NCBI GenBank assembly: GCA_029990175.1
Contig: JARKIP010000557.1
Span: 62,001-126,000, forward strand
DNA length: 64,000 bases
Reading direction: 5' to 3'
DNA from: Petunia secreta
Taxonomy: Eukaryota; Streptophyta; Magnoliopsida; Solanales; Solanaceae
Of the stretch, positions 21,290 through 32,014 are shown piece after piece. The stretch's first letter is position 1, and the number at the start of each line of letters is the position of its first letter. The translations under genes and the position numbers were made by a program. The notes below the pieces were generated by a model. It was not told where the DNA came from, did not search any database, and saw only the letters and a list, made by a program, of their open reading frames with translations.

Positions 21290-22195
21290 CCCCATGCAAT
21301 CCAACATTATAAACCTATAAATTGCTCTCAAGTTACTCTTATCCCAAAGGTTAAGCATCCTACCTCTATAAAAGAATATAACCTTCTTTATTGTTGTACT
21401 ACACTCCATAAGATCATATCTAAAGTACTAACCAAGAGACTACAAATTGTTATGGATCATTTAGTAGATAACTACTAGTCTGCCTTTGTCCCACGAAGAA
21501 TAATGATCACTGATAACATTATCACTAGTCATGAACTAGTGAAGGGGTATATGAGGAAGGGGTCGTTACCAAGGTGCATGATGAAGCTTGGCGCATGCAA
21601 AAGACCTATGACTCATTGAAATGGATCTTTTTAAAGCAAGTGCTAACTGGCTTGGCTTTTCCAGGAAATTCATCTCATGGATAATGAGTTGTGTCCAAAG
21701 TGTGTCCTATTCTATATTGGTGAATAGAGAACCAATGTCACTATTTGAAGCAAGAAAATGACTGAGGTAAGGAGATCCCATATCTCCTTTTTTGTTAGTA
21801 CTTGCGATGGAGTATTTGACTAGAAGCTTGAAGTCACTGCAACTTATCCTAAATTTCAATTACCACCCAAGATGTGATAAACTGAAGCTAGTGCAGTTTG
21901 GAGTTTGCTAATGATATATTGCTATTATGTAGAGGGGAAATCACCTTGGTTGCACTGTTGTTTGAATGCTTCCTACATTTCTCAAAGGCTTCTGGACTTG
22001 CAATCAATAAACAAAAAAGCTCAATCTTCTTGGGGGCTTGCCACTGACACATCAATAAGAGATTTTATATGTACTTGGCTTACCAAGAGGGTAACTACCT
22101 GCTAAACACTTGGCAGTCCCCTTGAGCACTAAAAGACTGTCCCCCTGAGACGTTACAAAATTACATCAGTGCCAAGTTATGAAACCAATAATTTT
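21290..22195 (+). pseudogene. L1-type LINE reverse transcriptase remnant, 5' part
   Basis: Translated pieces in shifting frames match the plant L1 reverse transcriptase in order. They are INCSQVTLIPKVKHPTSIKEY with TLHKIISKVLTKRLQ (21308-21460), SQSAFVP-like and HELVKGY (about 21478-21550), GLAFPGKFISWIMSCVQ (about 21650-21705), a GDPISPFLFVLAMEYLT block (about 21770-21820), and FANDILLLCRGEITLVALLFEC followed by ASGLAINKQKSS (21904-22035). The catalytic FADD reads FAND. Many stops and frameshifts show long decay. The similarity fades near 22190 after a VPLSTKRLS block. Confidence 0.85.
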
Positions 22196-23521
22196 GCTAA
22201 GAGTGTTTAAGAGTTTTTAAAATTTAATAAATATCAAGTAATACTCCTATTTGACTTATATATACAATTATAGTTTTTCAGTATCAACTTTCATGGATTG
22301 TAGCTCCGCCATGATAATACCAGACTGGATGAAGGGGGTGAATAGTTTCATTTCCTGTAATTAGTCATACTTTTAATACTAATTTCGTTTAAGCTAAAAG
22401 AAATTGAAAGAAATGAGACAGTGAGAGGACCAAATTATGGTGTGGTCGAGGGGACAAAATTATCCTAGTTAGTCATAGGCTATAAATTTTCTTGTTCGGG
22501 AATTATTTGTCATAAACTTTGGTTTAAATCGAAACACCGATGTACCGAACCGAAGTACCGAACTAAAAAACCGAACCTAACCGAAGTATAAAAATTACGG
22601 ATTTTTCTACACTTCAAACCGAACCGAAGACCGAAGTACCGAACCGAAGTTTCAAAAAACCGAACCGAAGTACCGAACGCCCACCCCTACCATTGTGTTG
22701 TCTCCAGTTTTTGCCCCGCCCCGCCTTGTCCCGTTTGACCCGCCCTACCCTGCTCCATTTTGACCCGCACTGCCCCGCCTCATTTAAATCACCCTTAAAA
22801 ATATTTTTTTTATTTCTATTGTCAACATTAAACATTTCTTTAGCTTTTAATCTATTTAATATCATCTCTATCTTCTTGTCTATTGTAATTTTCTAATTTA
22901 ATAGATTTTTTACTTAAGAAATCTTTCAAAAGCATTTAATAGCTTAAGTATCCAATAATGGAATAATATCTCAATTATTTTCTCTAACTTATGTGAAATA
23001 AGAAAAACTAAAGAATTAATCTCTATGTATTTTATTATTTAATCTTAAAACTGTAAACCACTCGTAATACTTCAAATTGAACACTTTGTGACATGACTTA
23101 GACTCTTGCCTTACGAATGCAAAGTGTTGTTCAAGTAATTAAACAATGTATATTGAGTTCTAATTTGCTACAATTTGCGTTCTTCTGGTGGATAAAAGTT
23201 AATATGATTGGCCATTAGGGGAATAAGTGGGATTATTATAATGACTAAGGTGGATACTTTATTTGGTTGAAAGTTATGTAGTCCATCATATTGTTAATTG
23301 TGTACCCAAAAATGAAACAAGGAAAAAATTGTGTAATGTTCATATTATCTAGCTAAGTTGCAGCGATCTCCTGTTCACGTTTTGACTTTAATAGAATTGA
23401 AATGCAGGGGAACATTCAGTTTTAACTATAACATCTATTAACCATGAGCTAAAAGGACAAAAAATATAACAAACATTTGACAGTGTCAGGGCCATCCAGA
23501 CATTCAACAAACTCTAAAGGT
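22196..23521. other. non-coding repeat-derived stretch
   Basis: No gene is visible. At 22515-22690 there is a dense run of ACCGAACCGAAGTACCGAAC-type words ending in a CGCCCACCCCTA motif often seen at plant repeat ends. At 22700-22785 there is a degenerate CCCGCC/GACCCGCC tract. The rest is AT-rich. The stretch separates the two parts of the LINE together with the copia element. Confidence 0.5.
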
Positions 23522-23526
23522 GGAAC

Positions 23527-23928
23527 TATTAGCTTTTGCCCCACTTTATATTAATAATTGTGTTTAATAAATAATTAATTATGCTAATTTCTATTGGCTA
23601 TTGGGGAAGATATTTTATATAAACTTCCCATAACTCCACTTTAATGGAGAGTGAGATTAAGTTAAATACATGATGGTCCTCTCTCTCTGCCTATAAAAAG
23701 AAGAATAACTAACTTCCATTTAATACCTATTCTGAAAAGAACACAGCAAGGAAAGTGAGAGATATTTGGTCTTCTCAAAATACAAAATCAAGTGCTTCCG
23801 CTTAATTCAAATCAAGAAGAACGTTATGGTTGTTTCAGGTATGTTTCTTGACTGAATTACAATTATTAAAAGTTTATATGAAAATCATATAGTTCCATGG
23901 TCCCGCAATCTAGAATTGAAAGCTTACA
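23527..23928 (+). repeat. 5' LTR of the copia element
   Basis: 402 bp, ending GAAAGCTTACA. Contains CTATAAAAAGAAG near 23691, a probable TATA box. Start fixed by the target duplication and by the onset of similarity to the 3' LTR; the first bases (TATT) have drifted from the expected TG. Confidence 0.88.
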
Positions 23929-23943
23929 TGTGGTATCAGGGCC

Positions 23944-25019
23944 AAGTTTAGGAACTAATGATTTTTCATTAAAAGAATGTTTTCTCTTAATTTATGAACC
24001 CTAATCATGAAATTTAGGAATTTCAAAAATTATTGTTAATGGATCAATTTACCGTCTTCATGAAGTCTGCCGTCGATATTGAACTTAATTTCACTGAGCT
24101 ATTGGGCTTTGATGCACATATATATTGGAAAGAGTTATGTTTATCTAATGTGTATCTCTTAGTAAGTTAATTGCTTTAAGACGCAGTAGTGTCCATGATT
24201 GTTTCGTTGTGATATGATAAGGATGAAAGCCTGATTGAACTAAAGAATTGATAATTCTTCAACTCTTGAAAGTGACGAAAATTGAGGCAGCGTACAATAG
24301 TAATGTAATTTATAATTAGCATGTGGCCATGTTTTCTTGTATACATATCAGATTGAGATTTTAAGTTCAAAGGTGGATTATTATTATTATTATTAATGAC
24401 AACAATAATCTGATATACACCTTACACACCACCAATTTATTCTGACCATTTTCAAAGAGCTCTAATACTAACACTTTACAGTGTTATGCTGTTATCTACG
24501 TGTTTGTAATGACTGCCTTCCGATCATAATTGCAAATGTTGGAATTAATACACTAATGTGATTCGCCATTCACCAAAATGGTCGAATCTTTATGAGATTT
24601 AATTCCAAGATAAAGTTTAAACTTATATCAATTGCCCATTAAACTTGATGCTTATAAATGATGTAAAATACTTAGGGGTAATATGAAGCTCGTGGTTATA
24701 GGACATTTATGAATCGTCCATTGTTTGTTCTTATAATCGCGAAACATTAAAAGGATAATTTAGATGTACCATTAATTTTGTTTATTTATCCAAAGATAGT
24801 AAATATTATTAATGGGTACATTATCAAATTATGTTAAACTATATTAAGCATCATACTTTTTAAAGTTAGTATTTTGGAGTTCTGCCCAAAGGTAACATCA
24901 AGATACACTCAAAGTCTATACAAAACCATTTTTGAATCTGATAGTATGTATAGTTTATAATTCAAAGCGTTAACGAATGAGCATATTCTATTTGCAGCAC
25001 TTGCTCTTCATTCACACTC
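23944..25019 (+). other. leader region of the copia element
   Basis: About 1.1 kb between primer site and recognisable gag. No protein-coding similarity is visible; it contains an ATT trinucleotide run at 24377-24396. It is longer than usual for a copia leader, so it may include decayed early gag or a small inserted sequence. Confidence 0.4.
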
Positions 25020-28000
25020 TGCTTCTGTTACTACCTATAATGGACTGAACTTCTCATAGTGGTGCGAACAGATCAAATTCCATCTCAGAGTTTTAGATAT
25101 TTATGTTGCACTCTACACTAAGAAGCCAGTTGCTATTACTGCAACTAGCACTGCTGAACAAAAGTCTTATTTTAAGCGATGGGACAGGTCTAACAGAGTA
25201 AGCCTAATGTTCATACGAATGAGTATTGCGAGCAATATTAAGTCTACTTTTCCCAACACTGAAAGTGCCAAAGAGCTTCTAAAACTTGTAGAAGAACGCT
25301 CTCAAACTGCTGATAAGTCTCTTGCTGGGACACTAATGAGTACTTTGACCACCATGAAGTTTGATGGTTCACGTACCATGCATGAACATGTCATTGAAAT
25401 GACAAGCATTACAGCAAGACTTAAGACTTTGGGAATGAAAATTTTCTTATACAGCTCATCATCAACTCATTACCGTCTGAGAATGCTCCTTTCTTAATGA
25501 ACTATAATACCATGAAAGACAAATAGAATGTGCATGAACTGCATGGAATGTTGGTTCAGGAGGAAACAAGGTTAAAGAATCAAGGAACCCACTCCATTAA
25601 CTTTGTAAGCTATCAAGGAGCTGGAAAGAAAGGAAAGAAGCATGTTAAGGGTAAACAGAGGAACTCTAGTGTTAGTGAGTCCTCTCATCAAGTACGTAAG
25701 AAGGAACATAAGAATGACAAGTGTCGTTTCTGTGGAGAACCTGGATACTTTTAGAAAGATTACCTGAAACGTTAGGCATGGTTCGAGAAAAAAGGTAACC
25801 CTTGTGCTTTTACATGTCTCGAATCAAATCTAACTAAAGTTCCTTATAATACTTGGTGGATTGACTCTGGTTGTACTGTTCATGTTTCTAATACGATGCA
25901 TGAATTCCTTACAACCAAGCCATAGGGAATAAAGTGAAGGCTCCAGTTCAAGCTATTGGGATGTACCGTTTAATCCTAGATACTGGGCGTTACTTAGACT
26001 AATTTGAAACTTATTATGTGTCTTCTATTTCTAGAAATTTAGTTTCTTTGTCTAAGTTAGACAAGATTGTATACTCTTTTAATTTCGGCAATGGATATTT
26101 TTGTTTGTTTAAGCATAATCATCCCATTGGTTCTGGCATTGTTTGTGATAGTTTATACAAACTGAATCTTGATAATCTGTTTGTTGAAACACTCTTGACT
26201 CTGCATCATAATATTGGAACGAAATGTAGTTTGTTGAATGAACATTCTACTTATATGTGGCATAGATGTTTAGGTCACATATCCAAAGAAAGTCTGGAAA
26301 GATTAGGTAAAAATAAAATCCTTCCAGATTTGGATTTTACAGACTTAAATATTTGTGTAGATTGTATTAAAGAAAAGAAAACAAAACATACAAAGAAAGG
26401 AGCCATAAGAAGCACACAGCTTCTTGAAATTATATACACTGGTATTTGTGGTCCATTTTATGTTCCATCTTTCAGTAAGAAAAAGTACTTTATCACCTTT
26501 ATTGACGACTTTTTACGTTATGGTTATGTCTATTTATTGCATGAAAAATATCAAGCAGTAAATGCCTTAAAGATTTATTAATGATGTTGAAAGGCAATTA
26601 GACAGAAAGGTGAAAATAATTAGGTCAGATAGAGGTGGTGAGTATTATGGAAGATATGATGAAACTAAACAACACCCTGATCTATTTGCTAAATTCCTCG
26701 AAAGGCGTGGCATATGTGCTCAATACGCAATGCTTCGCACACCACAACAAAACGGTGTGGCTGAAAGGCGAAATCGTACATTAATAGAAATGGTTAGGAG
26801 TATGTTAAGTAATTCATCTTTGCCTGTTTCATTGTGGATTATTCTTTAAAAGTTGTCGTGTACTTATTAAATAGGGTTCCTAGTAAGGAAGTTCCAAAGA
26901 CACCTTTTGAACTTTGGATTGGTAGGAAACCTAGTTTAAAGCACCTGCATGTTTGGGGCTGCCCGACAGAAGTAAAAATTTATAATCCACAAGAAAAGAA
27001 ACTGGATCCACGAACAATCAGTGGTTTCTTCATTGGTTATCCAGAAAAATCAAAGGGGTAAAGATTTTACTGGCCTAATCATAGTACAAATTGTTGAAAC
27101 TGGAAATGCTAGTTTCATTGAGAATGGTGAAGTTAGTGGGAGTGAAGAACCACATAATGTGGAAATTGGTGAAGTTAGGGTGCAAATTTCTTCACCATGT
27201 ACATCTTCTAAAGTTGTTGTTCCTGAAGTTGTTGTACCGCCTAACAACCAACAAGAACATTAAATTAATGATCATTTCATTCATAATGAAGACATAATCG
27301 CTGAACCTGAAGTAGATGTACCACAAGAAGTAGCATTAAAAAAAATCTCAAAGACAAATGAGACATGCTATTTCTGATGATTTTTTGGTTAATTTACACG
27401 TGTTAGAAACTGATATGGAAATTAATTTGGATGACTTGGAAATCGATGATGGTCCAGTTTCATTTTCATAGGCCATTGAAAGTAATAATTCTGATAATAG
27501 GTTAGATGCTATGAAAGATGAGTTGAAATCCATACAGCAGAATGAAGTTTGGGACCTTGTTGAATTACCAGAAGGTTGCAAAAGAGTCGGGTGTAAATAT
27601 CTTTAAGACCAAATGCGACTCAAATGGTAATATTGAACGTCGCAAGGCCAGAATTGTTGCCAAAGGTTTTACTCAGAAACATGGTGTCGACTATACAGAG
27701 ACATTTTCACCTGTCTCTAAAAAGGATTCACTTAGAATTATAATGGCTTTGGTGGCTCATTATGACTTAGAGCTAAATCAAATGAATGTGAAAATTGCCT
27801 TTCTGAAATGAAAATTTAGAGGAAGAAGTTTACATGAATCAACCAGAGGGTTTTGAGGTTAAAGGAAAGGAACACATGGTGTGTAAACTAAAGAGATCAA
27901 TATACGGGCTAAAACAAGCTTACCGACAATGGTATCTTAAGTTTCATGAAACTGTTGTCGCCTTTCGATTCAAGGAAAATATTGTTGACTGATGTATATA

Positions 28001-29025
28001 TCTAAAGGTCAGTGGGAGTAAGTTTATAATTTTAGTCTTGTAAGTTGATGATATCTTGCTTGCTACTAATGATCTTGGTATGATGCATGCCACTAAGAAA
28101 TTTCTCTCTAACAACTTTGAAATGAAAGATATGGAAGAGGCAGCCTATGTGATCGGGATAGAAATATTTCGGGACATATCACAAGGATTGTTAGGGTTGT
28201 CTCGAAAGGCATATATTAATAAAGTTCTAGAGAGATTCAAAATGGAAAATTGCTCATCAACTCCCGTTCTAATTCAGAAGGGAGATAATTTCAGTCTCAA
28301 TCAATGTCCAAAGAATGAATTGGAACGTAAGCAAATGAAAGATATTCCTTATGCATCCGTAGTTGGGAGCTTAATGTATGCCCAGACATGTACCAGACCA
28401 GACATCAATTTTGTTGTTGGAATGCTGGGCAGATATCAAAGCAATCCAGGAATAGTTCATTGTATGGCTGCAAAGAAAGTGTTGAGATACTTGTAAGGAA
28501 CAAAAGATTATATGTTCACTTATAAAAAATCTGACCATCTTGATGTGGTTGGACACTCAAATTCAGATTATGGTGGCTATGAGGGTACAAGAAAATCCAT
28601 ATTTGGTTATTTGTTCCTGCTAGCTAAAGGAGCAATATCATGAAGAGTGTGAAACAATCTATTACAGTTGGATCTACCATGGAAGCTGAGTTTGTGGCAT
28701 GCTTTGAGGCCGCAGTTCAGGCTAAGTGACTGAGGAACTTCATTTTAGGACTTGGACTAGCCAACAGTATTGCCAAGCCGTCGAAAATTTATTGTGATAA
28801 TTCCTTAGGAGTCTTCTTCTCTAAGAATGATAGGTATACAAAGGGTGCTAAGCCTATAGACTTGAAATACCTTAAACTTGAGGAAGAAGTGCAGGAACAT
28901 AGAGTGTCAATTGAAGATATTAGCACCAAAATTATGATTGTTGATCCTTTGACGAAAGGATTACCGCCCAAAGCATTTATGGAGCATGTTGAAAGAATGG
29001 GCATTATTGATAGCAATGTATGACT
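25020..29025 (+). pseudogene. copia gag-pol remnant with many stops
   Basis: The domains are in copia order. Gag is at 25020-25770 (FPNTESAKELLKLVEERSQ), and its zinc knuckle CRFCGEPGYF is broken by a stop at about 25752. The protease motif WWIDSGCTVHVSNT is at 25855-25896. The GAG-pre-integrase segment MWHRCLGHISKESLERL is near 26255. The integrase core (FITFIDDFLRYGYV; RSDRGGEYYGRY; TPQQNGVAERRNRT) spans 26480-26850. RT (KARIVAKGFTQKHGVDYTETF) starts at about 27645, and the catalytic tyrosine before VDD is replaced by a stop near 28038. RNase H (SDYGGYEGTRKSIFGY; YCDNSLGVFFSKN) spans 28560-29000. At least a dozen stops and frameshifts are present, so the copy is dead. The lineage within copia was not resolved. 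Confidence 0.88.
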
Positions 29026-29395
29026 TTATGTAAAGCTTTTATGATATTGTAATTGACACTTTGAGCTTATTTATGCATATGTTTCTGGTATTACCGATTT
29101 TCTCTTGTATACATAATGTTCAGAATATTGAGTGACAGGTTGTGGCTTAGATAAAGTATTCTAAGAATTATCATTGGACCAATTAGGTACTCTTAGAGGT
29201 TGTGTTGAGTAATAGACTAATATTATAGTACATGGAAGGGACTATGTCGAGTGATGTACAACCACCATGACTCGTATTAGCTGATTTACTTAATAACAAC
29301 GAATGATGTTGGAATTTAGCACTAATAGTGCACCTCATGATTGAAATATTTATTAAACCATTAAGTGAAAAATATCACGTGAGTCAAGTGGGAGA

Positions 29396-29799
29396 ATTTA
29401 ATTTTTTCCCTACGTTATATTAATAATTGTGTTTAATAAATAATTGATTATGCTAAATTTTTATTGGTTAGTGGGGAAGTTATTTTATATAAACTTCCTA
29501 TAACCCCACTTTGATGGAGAGTGGAATTAAGTTAAATAACTGATGGTCCTCTCTCTCTGCCTATAAAAAGAAGAATAGTGTAACTTCCATCTAATACCTA
29601 TTCTGAAAAGAACACAGTAAGGAAAGAGAGAAATATTTGATCTTCTCAAAACACAAAATCAAGTTCTTCCTCTTAATTCAAGTTAAGAAGTACGCTATGG
29701 CTGATTCAGGTATATTTGTTGACTGAATTACAATTATTAAGAGGTTATGTGAAAATCATATAGTTACATGGTACTGCAATCTAGAATTGAAAGCTTACA
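29396..29799 (+). repeat. 3' LTR of the copia element
   Basis: 404 bp, ending GAAAGCTTACA followed by the duplicated GGAAC. Directly preceded by the polypurine tract. Aligns with the 5' LTR along its whole length with scattered substitutions and small indels. Confidence 0.88.
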
Positions 29800-30184
29800 G
29801 GAACTTCAATGGAAAACTAGTTTAATGTACACACTGCACTCTCTAAAGCAACAAAGCAACTATGTGTAAGGTTCTTATGGACAGGTGGTACTGAAGTATC
29901 AAAGAAAGGCATGCTAGCCTAGGAGTATCTTTGTTGGCCTAAAGTTGGTGGTGTTTTCAATGTCATTGACTTGCACATATGGAACAAAGCAGCAATGAGC
30001 AAGCATTACTGGAATCTGTACAAGAAGAAATATAGACTATGGATTCAGTGGGTTCATTCCTACTATGTAAAAGAGAAGCAACCTTAGGAAGTAATGCCAA
30101 ATTAAACCAAGCATCTCGGGTCATAAAGAAGATACTTAAAATTGAAAAGTACTTTGAAGAAGTTGGGATTTTTTATGTTGTTCG

Positions 30185-30555
30185 TAATTAGATTTTCAAG
30201 CTTAGTCCAGTCCAGATTCATCCTAAACCAAAGAGCGGGGCTAAGCAAGGGGCATAGCGATACATTGTTCATACTCGAGATGCTCAAATCCAGTAGGAAT
30301 ATCAGGAATAGTAGGATCTAGTAGGATCTTGCCTTGGAATGCAGTGAGGGAGCCACCCCTTTGCAGGGGTACCTTCCCTTTTAATTGAGAGAAGGACTCG
30401 GAATTGACTCCCCTTATTCTTCATTGGACGGTTCGGATGGACTTCGCCGTTTTTTCCCAACTTAAATTGAAAGGGCTGTATCACATCGAGATGTCGATTC
30501 GAGCAGATAAGAATGAAGTTCTTTTCAATCAAAAAGCACCACAAATCCAGATTTG
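30185..30555. other. possible organellar DNA insert inside the LINE remnant
   Basis: Protein similarity to the LINE stops near 30175 and resumes near 30560. The intervening bases are less AT-rich than the flanks and look like plant mitochondrial intergenic DNA (words such as GGGAGCCACCCCTTTGCAGG and ATGTCGATTCGAGCAG). A minus-strand frame of 80 codons (30302-30544) has no recognised domain. Recognition is by style only and could be wrong. Confidence 0.35.
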
Positions 30556-31191
30556 AGTATCAAAAAGTGGAGGAAGCTAGTGTGTAGTAATTTTTGTTTC
30601 CCTAATGAGTATTTAACTTGGTTGTGGTGATCCATTGAAGATTACATACAAAAGATAGATTAGCCAAGTGGGGTGTGGTGACAGATCTAAAATGCACTTT
30701 CTGTGATCATGTTGCTGAAAGCAGAAAGCGCCTATTTTTTAAGTGCAAACTACTTGAGAACACTATGGTGCAAACTGCTAAGATGGAAGGGGATAGATAG
30801 AGCAAACATAAATTGGTTGCATGAGCTTGACTGGGCAACTAAAATATGTTCGAGGAAAGGATGCAAAAGCTGATGTTTATAGAATGTCACTAGTTGCAGC
30901 AACATACCATATCTGGCAGGGAAGGAACCAACAAATTTTTCAGAAGAGAAGGAATGTTGAGTCGCTGAGTTGATTGATCGTCCAAGCTATACACTACAGA
31001 AGGGCAAAGAGCAAGAAAGTGACAAGGTATCGGGAAGCATTAAACTTCTACCCTTAGTTTAGTTCCAGCATGCAGTAAGTAGAAAGGAGCCTAATATTAT
31101 AAGGTCATTTTTGTTATTAAAGTTGGAACAACTTTAGAGGGGTTTTTTGTGCTTCATGTAAAAAATTTCCTTGATAATAAAATCTATTTAT

Positions 31192-31220
31192 CCCCCCCCC
31201 CCCCCCCCCCCCAAAAAAAA
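31192..31220 (+). repeat. poly-C (21) plus poly-A (8) tract at LINE 3' end
   Basis: An uninterrupted run of 21 C followed by 8 A. It sits where a LINE tail would end and may be an expanded tail or an assembly-sensitive homopolymer. Confidence 0.85.
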
Positions 31221-32014
31221 GTACGTCCAAATTTCACCAATACAATGCAAGTCTAATAAAAAGTTTTAAACTCAACCAGGCTTAGGTATGGGACCATATA
31301 AGGGTCTCAAACTATAGACTTATCCTATGGATCTATTTCAGATTTAAGGTAGGAAAATATTTATCAACATTTTGTATTTGTACTAAGTCAAAGAATGCAA
31401 TATATGTCTTTGTCATGTAACTACAGTTAATTACCACGCAGGTGTTCTCATCTCAATTTATCATTAACTAGATAAATCTATTTTTATGATTGCTGTGAAC
31501 ATCAAGTTTAATAAATAGTATTATGAGGTAGATATATTGGTATAATCTAATAATCAGACCAATTAGTTGAAGCAAGTTGATATATGATCATCTTAGAAGA
31601 ATGAACACAAGACACTTTGCTAAATATAACATGTTGACGTTGATTGGATATGATAACTCCTATATAGTGCAGTGCAAAGTAAATGGAACCCCAAGAAGAA
31701 GTTTTCCGAAGAAAAAATGTGAAAGAGAAAAACAAATTCTCCCCTCATGACAACAGATCACCAAAAGCTCTATATTAGTTAACGAGTAATAATCACTCCT
31801 TTATTTATATACAATAAGTTAATCAATGTTCATACTAACAGGATTTATCATCATCCTCCCACCCTTCAACTCTAGCAATATTCAATCCCTCTAATAAAAT
31901 CTGAAAAACCAAGAAAATTATACCGAAAATTGAGTTCAACTGAACCCAAAAGACAAAACAAAACAATCACTTTTCCCTCCTTTTCTCTATACACAACAAT
32001 ATTGTAAACAAAAA
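31221..32014. other. intergenic, downstream of XTH
   Basis: AT-rich sequence without a supported gene. The XTH 3' untranslated region and polyadenylation site must lie within roughly the last few hundred bases (below 32014 on the minus strand). Small frames (for example 31547-31735 minus) lack recognisable features. Confidence 0.5.

Larger units (their letters stand above)
23527..29799 (+). mobile_element. Ty1/copia LTR retrotransposon, full length but degenerate
   Basis: Two direct LTRs (23527-23928 and 29396-29799) flank a copia-order coding region: gag, protease, integrase, RT, RNase H. The 5-bp duplication GGAAC lies directly outside both ends (23522-23526 and 29800-29804). The primer site TGGTATCAGGGCC begins at 23931, two bases after the 5' LTR, matching the initiator tRNA-Met type. 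A polypurine tract AAGTGGGAGA (29386-29395) abuts the 3' LTR. LTR divergence is clearly higher than for the Ogre element (roughly 10% or more by eye), so it is older. Confidence 0.93.
29805..31220 (+). pseudogene. L1-type LINE remnant, 3' part and tail
   Basis: Pieces match the C-terminal part of plant L1 ORF2: LMYTLHSLKQQSN-type sequence near 29820, WPKVGGGFNVIDLHIWNKAA near 29936-29996, KHYWNLYKKKYRLWIQWVHSYYVKEKQ at 30003-30080, and QASRVIKKILKIEKYFEEVGI (30107-30170). After an interrupting segment come WRKLVCSNFCFPN-like sequence (about 30570-30605) and the zinc finger TDLKCTFCDHVAESRKRLFFKC (30679-30748). The 3' end has CTTGATAATAAAATCTATTTA followed by 21 C and 8 A (31192-31220). It is probably the same LINE as 21290-22195, split by later insertions including the copia element. 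Confidence 0.75.

Noticed and set aside
29307..29395. TGTTGGAATTT at 29307 as the start of the copia 3' LTR
   Set aside because: No counterpart upstream of the 5' LTR; similarity starts at 29396, right after a polypurine tract, and gives a clean GGAAC duplication.
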